Part shown: positions 23,673 through 33,246 of the stretch, piece after piece
Layout: the number at the start of each line of letters is the position of its first letter
Numbering within the stretch: the first letter of the stretch is position 1
Source of the DNA: CAVZAB01 sp963773155
GTDB taxonomy: Bacteria; Pseudomonadota; Alphaproteobacteria; Rhizobiales; Beijerinckiaceae
Assembly: GCA_963773155.1 (NCBI GenBank)
Contig: CAVZAB010000004.1
Span: 1 to 64,000 of the forward strand
Length of the DNA stretch: 64,000 bases
Direction of reading: 5' to 3'
The notes under the pieces: generated by a model
What the model saw: only the letters and a program-made list of their open reading frames with translations
Databases searched by the model: none
What the model was told of the DNA's origin: nothing
Translations under genes and position numbers: made by a program

Positions 23673-26103
23673 TGTCAGATCGCTTTCTGCCGGAGGCCCC
23701 GGCGCTTATGAGATGGGCGGAGGCAATTGCCGCTTGCCCGAGCGCAACACCTCCATCGTTGGCGGGCACACGGGACTGCGTTAGAACATCGAAATGCAAA
23801 GCTTCCAGCCGGTCGACGACCTGCTCAAATAGTATCTTGTTCTGAAAACATCCTCCAGACAGCGCGACCGTATCGAAACGCGGTGGCGCGCCCGTTTCGT
23901 TATCTCGGCGGGCCAGTTTAACCGCCATTGCGGCGATCGCCTTGGCGAGGCCCTTGTGGAAGCGAGCGGCGATCACGGGGGTCGGCGTCTTCACGATCAG
24001 ATCGTCAAGAATGGCATTCCACATGCCAAGTGGCTCGATGTAGGGCAAACCGGAGTCTTTGAGATTTCGGATCGACATCGGATAGGCGAGATGGTCGCCT
24101 TCTCCTGCGAGCGCTTGTGCTGAGACGATTGCCTCCAAGCGACCCGCCGCTTCGCCTTCGTAATCCTGCCTGTCGAAGCACAGGTCGACGGCAGCAGCGA
24201 CCGCATCGAATAGCCGCCCGCAGGACGACGCCTTAGGCGAATTGAGCGAGCCCTTGATCATGGCATCGATGGCAGACAATGGCTTAGCCGACAGCAGCGC
24301 GAACAGATTTAGGTTGGAAAAGTTCATCGCAAAAGCAGGAAGGCCCATCTCTGCCATCAGATGGGCATGAAGATTGCGCCACGGTTCGCGCACGGCTTGC
24401 GCGCCACCCGGCATCGCCACCGGTTTGAAGGTGCCGAGCCGCTCTGCGTGCCAGTAATCCGCGAACAGAAACTCGCCGCCCCAGATCTCGCCATCCGAGC
24501 CGTAACCGAGTCCGTCCAGCACGATAGCAAGTACGGGCGCCGCGTCGAGTGGCCGGCCGTTCTCGGCGAGACAGGCGGCTGCGTGCGCGTGATGATGTTG
24601 TATCTCAAGGAGCGGCCAATTTTTGCTTGCTGCCGTGACCCGCGCGAGCTTGGCTGACAAATATTCGGGATGCAAGTCCGTGGCCAAGGCCACCGGCCGG
24701 TGGCCGAAAAGATCGCGGTAGAGGCAAAGATTCTTGGCGTAATCCTCGTAGGTCAACGCGTCCTCGAGATCGCCCTGATGCTGTGAAAGTACCGCCCGTC
24801 CGTCCTTGACCAAGCAAAAGGTCGACTTCAATTCGGCGCCGTATGCAAGGACATCTGGACTATGTTCAAAACCGACAGGCAGCACGATCGAAGCCGGGGC
24901 ATAGCCGCGCGCGCGACGCAACACGCGTAACTTTCCTCCGATTTGTCGCACTACCGAATCGTCGATCCGATTGGCAATCTTGCGATTGTGCGTCAGGCCA
25001 AAAGTCGCAACCGAGGAAAGTGTTCTTACTGCTTCTGTGTCGTCGATCACCTGAGGCTCGTTCGACAGGTTACCGCTGGTCATCACCACCGGACGCGGCA
25101 TACGTCGAAACAGCAGCAGATGCAGCGGCGTCGATGGCAGCATAAAACCGAGCGTGTTCAGGCCCGGCGCTATTTCGTCCGGTAGTCTCTCCGACCCGTT
25201 GGCTGCAAGCAATACAATCGGCGCTTCGCGGCTCGAAAGCGCCGCTGCCTCCTCGTCGCTGACGGTTGTGAAGCGGCGGACGACATCGATGTCGCGCGCC
25301 ATCAGCGCAAAGGGTTTCGTAACGCGTCGTTTGCGCTCGCGCAATAGCACAATCGTTTCGCGATTTGTCGCGTCGCAGGCAAGCTGGTAGCCTCCGAGCG
25401 ATTTGATCGCAACAATCTCACCCTGCTGAATCCGGTCCATCGCTGCATCGATGTCGTCGAGCATCGAATGCTGTTCGAATGGCAAGGCGCGACCATCGAA
25501 ACGGATCAGTATTGCCCTGGGGCCGCAGAGTTGACATGCGGTGGCTTCGGCATGAAAGCGTCGATTGGCGGGGTCGCGATATTCGACTTCGCAGGCATCG
25601 CAAAGCCGGAATGACGCCATAGTTGTCGTAGCGCGATCATATGGCACCTTTTGAATGATGCTCAGCCGCGGCCCACAATGTGAACAGACAGTGAACGGAT
25701 ATCGAAAGCGGCGGGCGGACGGATCAAATGTCTCCGCCACGCAGGATCCGCATGTCGCGGCGTCGGGCGAAACCTCGGTACGGGCGGCACCTGCTTTGCT
25801 TTCCACAATCACGAAGCCCGGCTCGACGTGACCGTCGTAGTCGCGCATCTCGATGTCGACTATCTCCGCTAGCGGTGGCGGCGATGCGCGCACCTCATCG
25901 ATCAGCGTTGAAATCACCGATATGGGACCGCGCGCCCGGATTAGTACGCCTTCACTGTCGTTGAGAACCTGCCCGTCGAGACCTAACCCGGAAGCGATAC
26001 GCCACAGGATCGGCCGGAATCCGACTCCTTGCACGCGGCCGCGGACTCTGATCTCAACGCTGAGCACGGTTTCGGTTAAGGCCATGCCGAGCGACGTGTT
26101 CAT
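23578..26103 (-). CDS. hypF: carbamoyltransferase HypF
   Basis: Uses carbamoyl phosphate and ATP to make the carbamoyl group for HypE. The start at 26103 (MNTSLGMALTETVLSVEIRV) follows GGGAGG and overlaps the upstream stop. Domain order: acylphosphatase (RGRVQGVGFRPILWRIA), two zinc fingers (CGSC...CSHCG and CDACEVEY...CQLCG), YrdC domain (KSLGGYQLACDATN, TSGNLSNEPQ), Kae1-like domain (HHHAHAAACLAENG, LDGLGYGSDGEIWGGEF, SGGCFQNKILFEQ). The C-terminus overlaps hypC by 95 bases and reads as random sequence after SAHLISAGAS; in another frame a TGA sits at 23675-23677, just before hypC, so a one-base shift near 23700 is likely. Confidence 0.93.
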   Translation of the reverse strand: MNTSLGMALTETVLSVEIRVRGRVQGVGFRPILWRIASGLGLDGQVLNDSEGVLIRARGPISVISTLIDEVRASPPPLAEIVDIEMRDYDGHVEPGFVIVESKAGAARTEVSPDAATCGSCVAETFDPSARRFRYPFTVCSHCGPRLSIIQKVPYDRATTTMASFRLCDACEVEYRDPANRRFHAEATACQLCGPRAILIRFDGRALPFEQHSMLDDIDAAMDRIQQGEIVAIKSLGGYQLACDATNRETIVLLRERKRRVTKPFALMARDIDVVRRFTTVSDEEAAALSSREAPIVLLAANGSERLPDEIAPGLNTLGFMLPSTPLHLLLFRRMPRPVVMTSGNLSNEPQVIDDTEAVRTLSSVATFGLTHNRKIANRIDDSVVRQIGGKLRVLRRARGYAPASIVLPVGFEHSPDVLAYGAELKSTFCLVKDGRAVLSQHQGDLEDALTYEDYAKNLCLYRDLFGHRPVALATDLHPEYLSAKLARVTAASKNWPLLEIQHHHAHAAACLAENGRPLDAAPVLAIVLDGLGYGSDGEIWGGEFLFADYWHAERLGTFKPVAMPGGAQAVREPWRNLHAHLMAEMGLPAFAMNFSNLNLFALLSAKPLSAIDAMIKGSLNSPKASSCGRLFDAVAAAVDLCFDRQDYEGEAAGRLEAIVSAQALAGEGDHLAYPMSIRNLKDSGLPYIEPLGMWNAILDDLIVKTPTPVIAARFHKGLAKAIAAMAVKLARRDNETGAPPRFDTVALSGGCFQNKILFEQVVDRLEALHFDVLTQSRVPANDGGVALGQAAIASAHLISAGASGRKRSDNVPWRSGKDRQNRRPSEETGDGRRKRRQAAD

Positions 26104-26926
26104 AAGATGGCCTCCCACAGCAGGATGGGTAGTTGCCGGTATCGGCGACGGCAATCGCAGTACCCGAGGCGGCGAGCGCCAACGGCCAGCAGCCGCTGTC
26201 GCGGGTTGCGAAACGCCAACGATTGTCGCGCCTGCCGGAAAAGCCGGGCTGGGCGGCCGATCGCCATGCGGCCACATCCATTGCAAGCGCATCAAAAGGG
26301 TAGCCGAGCGGTTGCGAATTGGCGGTGACGGCGCAGTGCATGACGCCCTCGTGCACGACGAAGCCACAGGGCATGTCGAGGGGCCGCTGGTTCGGAGGGT
26401 ATTTGGCGCGATGATCATTGCCGTCAAATCCCGACTGCTCCAGCACGAAGCTCCAGGATGGGCCATCGGCGTTGGGCATCGAACTCCAGGCCATGATCCG
26501 GTAGTTGCCGGAGTGAGCCACTGGGATCCGGCTTTTCTCAATGGCAATGGCGTGCGGCCAGCGCGTGGCGACCGTTGCGCCGATACCCGGGGCGTTGTCG
26601 TAGCGCGCTGTTGCACCGATCTGGTCAAGCACCAGATCGGTCGGTCGACCATTACGCGTGCCGGTGAGAAAATCGAGACCGATGTTTTCGCCTTTATTGG
26701 TCTCGTCGATCGCCGAGTCGACATGAACCGGCGCCATCGTTGTCAATGCGTCCGACGCAGAGCCTGTCAAAAAGGCACGATAGGCATATCGCTCCGAGAG
26801 CACGTCCTGCGACGACGTCCAATCGTTTCCTGGGCGTGCTAATATGACGACAGTATCGGGGTCACCCATCAATCTAGTTTGCACTTTGGCTATCTGGTTA
26901 GCAAGGTGGCTGGGTCTGTTCATCAC
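26100..26926 (-). pseudogene. NHL-repeat protein of the hydrogenase locus, C-terminal part
   Basis: NHL beta-propeller repeats are readable: RWPHAIAIEKSRIPVAHSGN YRIMAW, SWSFVLEQSGFDGNDH, NMPxG-like DMPCGFVVHEG, and DNRWRFATRDSGCWPLALAA followed by VADTGNY. Near 26140 one base is missing; the other frame gives ILLWEAIL and a TGA at 26100-26102 that overlaps the hypF start. Such NHL proteins accompany group 1h high-affinity [NiFe]-hydrogenases. The N-terminal half (above about 26700) is not convincing and the hydrogenase genes expected upstream are replaced by an IS110 element. Confidence 0.6.
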
Positions 26927-27229
26927 GATGACGGCCCTATGATTCCCACAATGATGGCCCCATGATTCCCGCGCTACAGGTTCGATCTCAAGACAGACTC
27001 CTCGAATGGAAAGTGCGCCGATCGCGCCGGGTGGGCGGATGTGCGGCGCCCCTTACGGCCGGCTCGGCTGAGCGGCCGGCAGGCGCCACATGCGGTTTTG
27101 CTGGCAGGAGGCCGACGGCATTCTAGACCGTATGTTCGCCTGATTGAGGCGGCCCGCCCCCCGCATTAAGTAGAAACGGGGGTTGCTCTGGATGGCAGAG
27201 CCGAGCCCCATACTTAGGAGAGGCGGACC
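26927..27229. mobile_element. non-coding leader of the IS110-type element (probable)
   Basis: About 300 bases between the NHL remnant and the transposase start. IS110 elements carry a structured non-coding stretch beside the transposase gene (the bridge RNA in the related IS621). The run has GC-rich inverted segments, such as GGCCGGCTCGGCTGAGCGGCC at 27057-27077. The exact element end was not identified. Confidence 0.35.
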
Positions 27230-28196
27230 GTGAAGGACTATAGCGAACTTTTTGTGGGTTTGGACGTCTCAAAGCTGAAAATTTCTGTGGCAGTGGCTGA
27301 AGGAGTTCGCAACGGAGAGGTGCGTTTTTACGGCGACATCCTTTGCAGCCCTGCGGCAGTGGCGGCGATGATCAAGAAGTTGGCCAAGCCTGGTGTGAAG
27401 CTGCACTTTTGTTACGAGGCTGGACCGACGGGCTACGAGCTTTATCGCCAAATTATCGCAGCAAGCCACGGGTGCATGGTGGCGGCTCCCTCGCTCATTC
27501 CCAAACGGCCGGGAGGTCGGGTGAAGACCAACCGAAGAGATGCGGTGAGCTTGGCGAAGCTGCATTGGGCGGCGGAGCTGACACCGGTCTGGGTGCCGGA
27601 TCGGGTTCACGAGGCCATGCGGGATCTTGTGCGTGCCCGAGAAGCAGCCTCGGATGCGCTTAAGAAAGCTCACCAGCAATTGCAGTCGTTCCTTTTGCGA
27701 CATGGCCGCATCTACACGGGTCGCAAGCCCTGGACGAAGGCGCATTCAGGATGGCTTTGCGATCAGAAGTTCGATCATCCCGCCCACCAGATTGTGCTCG
27801 CGGAATATCGCCAAGCTATCGAAGAGGCGGACATTCGTCTTGATCGGCTAACCGCGCAGGTGCGGGATACGTGCGCCGCCTGGTACATGGCGCCGGTGGT
27901 GAATGCCTACCAAGCGATGCGAGGCGTTAACCTCATCGCAGCGGTGACATTTGTCGTGGAGATAGGCGACGTGCGCCGGTTCGACAGCCCCCGGCAACTC
28001 ATGGCCTACCTGGCCTGGTTCCTTCGGAGAGCTCGACCGGCGAGCGGGTGAAGCGCGGCGGGATCACCAAAGCCGGCAACATCCGAGCGTGGCGCGTGCT
28101 TATCGAAGGAGCCTGGACATATCGCTTCCCCGCCCGGATGAGCCGGCTGTTGCAGGCCCGCCAGGAGGGCGTTTCCAAGGCGGTGCGTGATATTGT
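27230..28196 (+). pseudogene. IS110-family transposase, frameshifted and 3'-truncated
   Basis: A DEDD recombinase. The GTG start at 27230 follows AGGAGAGGCGGACC. The N-terminal RuvC-like domain has FVGLDVSKLKISVAVAEG, and TNRRDAVSLAKLHW keeps the acidic motif. The C-terminal serine domain begins MRGVNLIAAVTFVVEIGDV and FDSPRQLMAYL. Near 28015 one base is lost; in the next frame GLVPSESSTGERVKRGGITK and NIRAWRVLIEGAWTYRFPAR follow, then the likeness ends near 28196. The serine nucleophile is in the shifted part, so the enzyme is inactive as it stands. Confidence 0.85.
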
Positions 28197-28802
28197 GACG
28201 ATTGGCCTTCGTCACTGACTTTCCTCGCACCGCGGTGCGGCTCGGTCCAACTTTGGGCGGGCCAGGAGGCGAATTTGGACTTGGGCTAGCTCGGAGGTGA
28301 TAGATTCTTGCGCTATATCGTCCGAGGGAAGCCGTTCGACGGTGCCCTTTCGTTGCCCAGAACCAATCCGGTCGTCCCAATATGTTAGCCCCACAAGTCG
28401 TAGCAAGGGGCGTCGCTAATCGTGTCGATCATTTCGAATACATCGCCGCCGCTGGGGCCGAAACAATGCGCTTGGCATCGGTTGACGCTTGGACCGTACC
28501 AGACGGCATAAAGGCAGAAGCCACCGGGCCAAGGGACCGTCTCCACTAATCGTTCAATGCGAACATTTCGGTCCACTGCGCTCGGCACGAGTAGCATGCT
28601 TATCTATTTGGCATTATTTGTTATTTTCAACTTTCGCTACGCTTACTTTCGATTTCCGGCGGAAATTGCTGCCCATCGCCGGACCCACTCGACCGGTTTC
28701 AGAACCGCATCATTGGCAGCGTCGCCAGCGGTCTCGGCGACCTAGCCGACGCTCCATAAATCGCTTGCAGCAAAGCCTAGTAGATAGATAGTGGCAATTG
28801 CC
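28197..28802. other. no well-supported gene
   Basis: About 600 bases after the IS110 remnant. A palindrome CGCACCGCGGTGCG is at 28226-28239. One minus-strand frame, 28385-28597 (MLLVPSAVDRNVRIERLVET, 70 residues, three cysteines), could be a gene but has no ribosome site and no recognised relatives. Confidence 0.4.
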
Positions 28803-29189
28803 ATGATCAAAATCGACCTCTCCGACGCCTACCGCGACTACATTGCCTGCTTGAATAATCAGGACTGGCCCAGACTTGGACGGTTCGTTCATGACGAAGT
28901 GATCCACAACGGTCGGCGGGTCGGGCTATCAGGTTATCTCGAAATGTTGCGGAGAGACTTTGATGAAATTCCGGACCTTTATTTTAATGTCCAAATACTG
29001 ATTTCCGATCCGCCTTATATTGCGAGCCGGATAGCGTTTGACTGCACGCCAAAGGGAAGTTTTTTTGGCCTCCATGTAAACGGGAAGAGAGTTTCCTTTT
29101 TCGAGAATGTGATCTATGAATTTCGCAACGAAAAAATTCTACAAGCATGGTCAGTTATTGATAAGGCAGCTATCGAAGCTCAGCTATAA
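28803..29189 (+). CDS. SnoaL-like ester cyclase family protein
   Basis: A 128-residue NTF2-fold protein starting MIKIDLSDAYRDYIACLNNQ. It shows the family pattern: N-terminal helix, DWPRLGRFVHDEVIHNGRRV, a second helix GLSGYLEMLRRDFDEIPDLY, sheet strands and the closing ENVIYEFRNEKILQAWSVID. A GTG 12 bases upstream is another possible start. Related proteins include polyketide cyclases, but many have unknown function. It is the first of several small stand-alone enzymes in this stretch. Confidence 0.78.
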   Translation: MIKIDLSDAYRDYIACLNNQDWPRLGRFVHDEVIHNGRRVGLSGYLEMLRRDFDEIPDLYFNVQILISDPPYIASRIAFDCTPKGSFFGLHVNGKRVSFFENVIYEFRNEKILQAWSVIDKAAIEAQL

Positions 29190-29656
29190 TGCGATTGACT
29201 GCCGCTCATCTCCTCTGCAAGTATGATTGTTCACCGGTGAATTGTCACGCGGGGACAGGAATGCTAGCAAAATCATCACACAGGCACCGAAAGCTTTGGC
29301 TGGCAATCGATGACGTAGCGCACGGCACCGCAAAGACAGTCGCCTGTCAGATCGGTCATGCTCTATTGCTCCTCTTGCCGTCGAGTTGGACGTCACATGG
29401 TACGTTCTCGAAGCTCAGTCAGTGAGCGAGCACGCGCAGACAGCCGTCGTCGATAAAATCCGCGCAATTTCCTTGATCGGCCGGCGCTGCTCAAAATAGG
29501 CACGACGTATTGGGCCAATCAAATCCAGCCAAACCTCCGTGGCCGCCGCCTGAACCCAAACGGAAAGAGCACCGACCCAACGCCACAGAGGGGGAGGTTA
29601 CCATTGGACGCGTTATCGCCCCTTGGTGGTATACTATTGCGCGCGAATTCTCACAA
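29190..29656. other. no supported gene
   Basis: About 470 bases with short overlapping frames on both strands, none with a recognisable domain or a strong ribosome site. Confidence 0.45.
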
Positions 29657-29947
29657 CTATCCAACGGGCCTTGCGCGTGTCACATCGAGAGGATGGTCGA
29701 TCATTTTCTGCACTTGCTCGATGAAATGCACCGTGTGAGGCAAATTAGCATGCCTCTCAAATGCGGCTTCGTCGATCCAGCGTGAATAAATATAGAACAA
29801 CCTTGGGTCTCGAATGGAGCGATAGTGCTGAATAGCCAGGCAGCCCGGCTCCTCGCGGGACGGGCCGAGGACTTCTCGCATGGCCGCAGCTACAGCGCCC
29901 TCTTGCCCCTCTAGTGCATGAAATCTACCAAATATGAAGAGTTCCAT
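29657..29947 (-). CDS. antibiotic-biosynthesis-monooxygenase (ABM) domain protein
   Basis: A 96-residue quinol monooxygenase-like protein of the dimeric alpha/beta-barrel fold. The start at 29947 (MELFIFGRFHALEGQEGAVA) follows GGACGGAGATGAG. Typical features are AAAMREVLGPSREEPGCLAI, QHYRSIRDPRLFYIYSRWID and EAAFERHANLPHTVHFIEQV. Members oxidise small quinols or act as simple redox partners. It is intact and alone. Confidence 0.85.
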   Translation of the reverse strand: MELFIFGRFHALEGQEGAVAAAMREVLGPSREEPGCLAIQHYRSIRDPRLFYIYSRWIDEAAFERHANLPHTVHFIEQVQKMIDHPLDVTRARPVG

Positions 29948-30244
29948 CTCATCTCCGTCCTTTCGTGTTGGATCGCCCCTCGAGGACGTACGATGCAGCG
30001 TTAAACAGCGACGCGGTCTGCCCAAGTGAGTTTGCTCAGGCGATTACTGAGGCTCATGCCCTTGGCAGGTTTCGTCTTGGACTGACCGATGCAGGGCGAC
30101 TATCGGATCAGCCACCTCAGTGCAATCAAGTTCAGTCGGATCTTGTCAGCATCCATGCCCAAGAATCAAGTGAGATCTCGACCTTCCGACCTTCGCGCCA
30201 TATTCGGCTCGATGGCACCTTGTGCATATTTGAGCCTCTTGGGG

Positions 30245-30590
30245 CTGCCGGCACGCGGCGACGGTTAGCCGTGGTTCTATCCGCCGATGTTGTCAGCTGC
30301 AGCCGACTCATGGATCAGGATGAGGCTTGAGCGCGGGCGACACTCAAGTCTCGTAGCAGCTGGGCACCGGGGCCCGATCTTCAAATCGACAGGCGATAGG
30401 GTGCTCGTCGAATTTGGGAGTGCCGTAACTACAGTGGAGTTCGCCGCAGACGCCAGAGAGAAAGGGCGCTGCCAACGAAGAGCGGCCAGAGGAGCCAAAT
30501 TGTGTTCCGCCTCGGCGTCAATCTCGGCGCCGTCGCGGTTGAGGGCAGTGGCCGCTTCGGCGATGGGGTGAACATGCGGCGCGGCTTAAG
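30245..30590 (+). pseudogene. adenylate cyclase (class III) fragment
   Basis: Three frames together rebuild the front of a class III cyclase domain: RRRLAVVLSADVVSCSRLMD QDEA, then HRGPIFKSTGDRVLVEFGSA, then IVFRLGVNLGAVAVEGSGRF GDGVN. The metal-binding aspartate (SADVV) and the TGD motif survive, but two frameshifts and a stop break the gene and the C-terminal TPR part is missing. It is the second cyclase relic in the window. Confidence 0.65.
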
Positions 30591-30739
30591 GGAATCGCAA
30601 GCCTGGCTTCGAGGAGTCGGTTCCCAGACGGCGAAGAACAGCGGAACGGCACCGTTCAGCGGAAGAACCAATTGTTGTGCATGCATATATCGTATGCCGC
30701 AGCAGTGCCTGTCAAAAAGTCCCGTTCAAAGAAAGTGTC

Positions 30740-30970
30740 TCAGTCCGAATCGTGCCAAATGGACTTGCAATTCTCCGGCCATAGATCCGCTGGCCTCTTC
30801 TGGTTTCGAACGCGACAAGCATAGAACTTCAGGCATTTCTTATTCAGGCTCTTCGAAGAAGACGTGTGGCACATTTTGACGCCAGGAGGGTCCCATGCAG
30901 CAGCTTGAATTGGTTGCGCCACAAGAAAGAGTGTGGCCAAGCTTGCCAGCGTTATGGTTAACAGTCTCAT
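30740..30970 (-). CDS. small exported cysteine-containing protein
   Basis: A 76-residue protein. The start at 30970 gives a clean signal peptide, MRLLTITLASLATLFLVAQP IQAAA. The mature part has four cysteines (KMCHTSS, KKCLKFY, ACRVRN, ENCKS) and many lysines, which suggests a disulphide-stabilised periplasmic protein. No family is recognised. The upstream ATG 18 bases earlier lacks a ribosome site. Confidence 0.55.
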   Translation of the reverse strand: MRLLTITLASLATLFLVAQPIQAAAWDPPGVKMCHTSSSKSLNKKCLKFYACRVRNQKRPADLWPENCKSIWHDSD

Positions 30971-31333
30971 TCCGTGATCCCATGCCATTTGAAGTTGAGG
31001 GCTTGATCGTTACGTAATACATACTGGGGTGCGGCACAGGCCCGCTCGTCGAGCCTCGGCATGGACTAGCGCGTCAAATCGCTCCCTTGACCGTTCCCAA
31101 TGCTGCGCCCGCCCGCCACGATTGCGCCCCTTTCCACGAACCTTGCGCGCGGGCAAATCATGCCGATTTGGGTCAACCCACCGAGACCGCCGCCACCGTG
31201 CGCGCCCCGCCGCGCCAAATCAAGAAACTTTGCAGAAGCGTAGCTAACCACCGAGGCGCTTCTGGCAGCGCCGCCGCAGCCAGTCGATGTTTACCGCGGC
31301 TCCATCGCGGTCGTTGCAACTACACCATCGCCG
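30971..31333. other. no supported gene
   Basis: About 360 bases. Low-complexity alanine- and arginine-rich frames occur on both strands, typical of high-GC non-coding DNA; nothing recognisable. Confidence 0.45.
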
Positions 31334-31759
31334 CTATTCAGGCGCCGTCACGAGCCCGAACTCCAGCATCACGGCCTTCGCCTTTGCGAGATCGGGAGGG
31401 CCACTAACGTTGATCACCGCGGCCATGGCGCGGAAATATTCAGGGCCGATAACGCCAGGCGTCAGAACGCCGAGTGCACGGGCCTCCTCGCTTCCGTGGT
31501 TGACAAATTGGTGCACTTGCCCGCGACGGATGAACATGTGATCGCCGCGGCCAAGCACGCTCTTAACGCCGTCGATGATCCAGGTCATCTGGCCGTCGAG
31601 GCCATAGACCGTCTCGTCCCAGCTCGTATGATAATGCGGCGCGGGCACGCGAGCGCCGGAAGGCACCAGGAATTCGAACATGTCCAGCATGCCGTCAGTG
31701 TCGTGACGGCTATGCAGAAACTTGACGACGACCTGCCCGACCCGTATGATTTCGTCCAT
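31334..31759 (-). CDS. cupin-domain protein
   Basis: A 141-residue single-domain cupin, related to quercetin-dioxygenase-like proteins. The start ATG at 31759 follows CGGAGATAGTC. Cupin motif 1 is visible as PAPHYHTSWDETVYGLDGQM, with three metal ligands (H, H, E), and motif 2 as FIRRGQVHQFVNHGSE with the fourth histidine. A metal-dependent dioxygenase or isomerase is likely; the substrate cannot be told. The gene is divergent from the RidA gene with about 170 bases between. Confidence 0.85.
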   Translation of the reverse strand: MDEIIRVGQVVVKFLHSRHDTDGMLDMFEFLVPSGARVPAPHYHTSWDETVYGLDGQMTWIIDGVKSVLGRGDHMFIRRGQVHQFVNHGSEEARALGVLTPGVIGPEYFRAMAAVINVSGPPDLAKAKAVMLEFGLVTAPE

Positions 31760-31928
31760 GACTATCTCCGAGTGACGTTGTAGCTAACCTTCTGGGAGAA
31801 CTCTACTCTTCTCTAGTTAGTTGAACCTTTTGGCTAGTCGCCATAATGTGTTTATAACATTTGCTTTGTGGGAACCCAACGGTCGCGGCCCCGTGATTGA
31901 GCCCGTCGGTTGCGCTGGAAGGTGTGCT

Positions 31929-32318
31929 TTGAAGGAAACCATTGAAGTTCCCGTGTTGTCGGATGCAGTCCGGCATCTGAACGTGCCGCTTTCCCTGGTT
32001 ACCCGCGCCAACGGCATGGTCTTTGTTTCCGGCACACCGCCGTTCGACATCACAACGGGAAATCTCGTGAAGGGCGACATTGCAGTTCAGACTGAGGCAT
32101 CCCTTTCGGCCCTTGCGCATTGCCTCAAGGCAGCCGGGTCTTCAATGGATAAGGTTGTGATGGTGCGTATCTACGCCGCAAATGCCGGTTTCTACGGCGC
32201 GATCAACCGGGTTTACGCAAGGCACTTTCCGGTAAACCCGCCATCGCGCACTTTCGTTTCTGTTGCTTCATGGCCGATGGAATTTGACCTTGAAATCGAA
32301 TGCATAGCCATCGCATGA
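31929..32318 (+). CDS. RidA/YjgF family protein
   Basis: A 129-residue trimeric deaminase-fold protein that hydrolyses reactive enamine/imine intermediates. A TTG start at 31929 (LKETIEVPVLSDAVRHLNVP) is preferred: a GGAAGG site lies six bases upstream and it gives the normal family length. The open frame reaches back to an ATG at 31821 with an unlikely extension. Motifs: LVTRANGMVFVSGTPPFD, VQTEASLSALAHCLKAAGSS, VVMVRIYAANAGFYGAINRV and FPVNPPSRTFVSVASWPMEF, where the conserved arginine binds the carboxylate. Confidence 0.85.
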   Translation: MKETIEVPVLSDAVRHLNVPLSLVTRANGMVFVSGTPPFDITTGNLVKGDIAVQTEASLSALAHCLKAAGSSMDKVVMVRIYAANAGFYGAINRVYARHFPVNPPSRTFVSVASWPMEFDLEIECIAIA

Positions 32319-32433
32319 GGGGGACCGTGGCGGCGGATCGTGGCAGCGCAAATCGGAGCCTATTCACGCAATCCCGGCGACAAGGTAACGCGGCCTAGTA
32401 GGCTAGGTGCAAACGCGGCCTTTTGTGATAGAA

Positions 32434-32800
32434 TGTCCCCCTTCGCAGATATTGAGCTTTTGAAGAGAAACCGCTGGCTGTTACGAAAGCCGGAACACAT
32501 TGCGCGCCCACCGTAGAGGAGAGGAGATTTGGCTCTTTGCCTATAGTTCCCTGATCTGGGGCCCAAGGTCGATTCTTGGCGGAGCCCAACGCAGTGGCGC
32601 ACGAATCACCGCTCTTTCTATTTTAGCGTCACGCGTTTTTCGTGGCGGTCGCGAGCAGCCGGGCATGATGTGGCGCCCGACAGGCGGGCAGTGTCACGGC
32701 GTTCTCTATCGGCTTACATCGCTGATCCTGCTGCAACATTGGGCAAGCCATTTCGCTGTGAGTTCACTTTCGATCAACCATTCGGCGCGGAGATTAGCCG
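32434..32800 (+). pseudogene. ChaC-type gamma-glutamylcyclotransferase, decayed
   Basis: From about 32434 the frame reads MSPFADIELLKRNRWLLRKP, then a stop, then in another frame EIWLFAYSSLIWGP, which is the ChaC glycine/tyrosine loop (FAYGSLIWNP) with one glycine lost. It goes on as VFRGGREQPGMMWRPTGGQC HGVLYRL. The catalytic glutamate region and the C-terminal half are gone. By chance it is in frame with the next gene, so a long open frame joins the two. Confidence 0.6.
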
Positions 32801-32898
32801 GCCATTGGACCCGGCTAGCGGGATCCTTTAAAACTACGGCAATGTCAGATTGGTCCTTGCGAGACCGAGCGAGGTTTGAACAACTGAGGAACGGACCA

Positions 32899-33246
32899 AT
32901 GGGCACTCGTCAGCCAGAAGACGCACCGATGTATTATGATACGCATGTCTTCTTCTGCACCAATCGACGAGCTGATGGGCACCCACGTGGTTGCTGCGCA
33001 GCAGGCGGGGCGGAGAAACTGCGCGACTATATGAAGGCAAGAGCCAAGGAGCTTGGCCTTGCACGACTGCGGATAAATACCGCGGGCTGCCTGGACCGCT
33101 GCGAGCATGGCCCCTGTGTGTTGATTTATCCCGAGGGTGTCTGGTATCATGTGGATTTGCGCGAGGCTGTCGACGCGGTGCTGGAAGCACACATCCGCGA
33201 TGGCCGCAGGGCCGCCCTGCATTATTTGCCGCCGGAGACCCGCTGA
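32899..33246 (+). CDS. [2Fe-2S] thioredoxin-like ferredoxin
   Basis: A 115-residue protein. The start at 32899 (MGTRQPEDAPMYYDTHVFFC) has an AGGA site eight bases upstream. The four-cysteine pattern of the thioredoxin-like [2Fe-2S] family is present: FFCTNRRADGHPRGCC and AGCLDRCEHGPC, with VLIYPEGVWYHVDL after it. It carries single electrons in the cytoplasm. In related bacteria such genes stand beside ChaC or other small proteins, which agrees with the upstream remnant. Partners here are unknown. Confidence 0.88.
   Translation: MGTRQPEDAPMYYDTHVFFCTNRRADGHPRGCCAAGGAEKLRDYMKARAKELGLARLRINTAGCLDRCEHGPCVLIYPEGVWYHVDLREAVDAVLEAHIRDGRRAALHYLPPETR

Noticed and set aside
32500..33246. A single 248-residue fusion of ChaC and ferredoxin domains
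   Set aside because: The ChaC part lacks its catalytic half and has lost its frame upstream; the ferredoxin has its own ribosome site and start.
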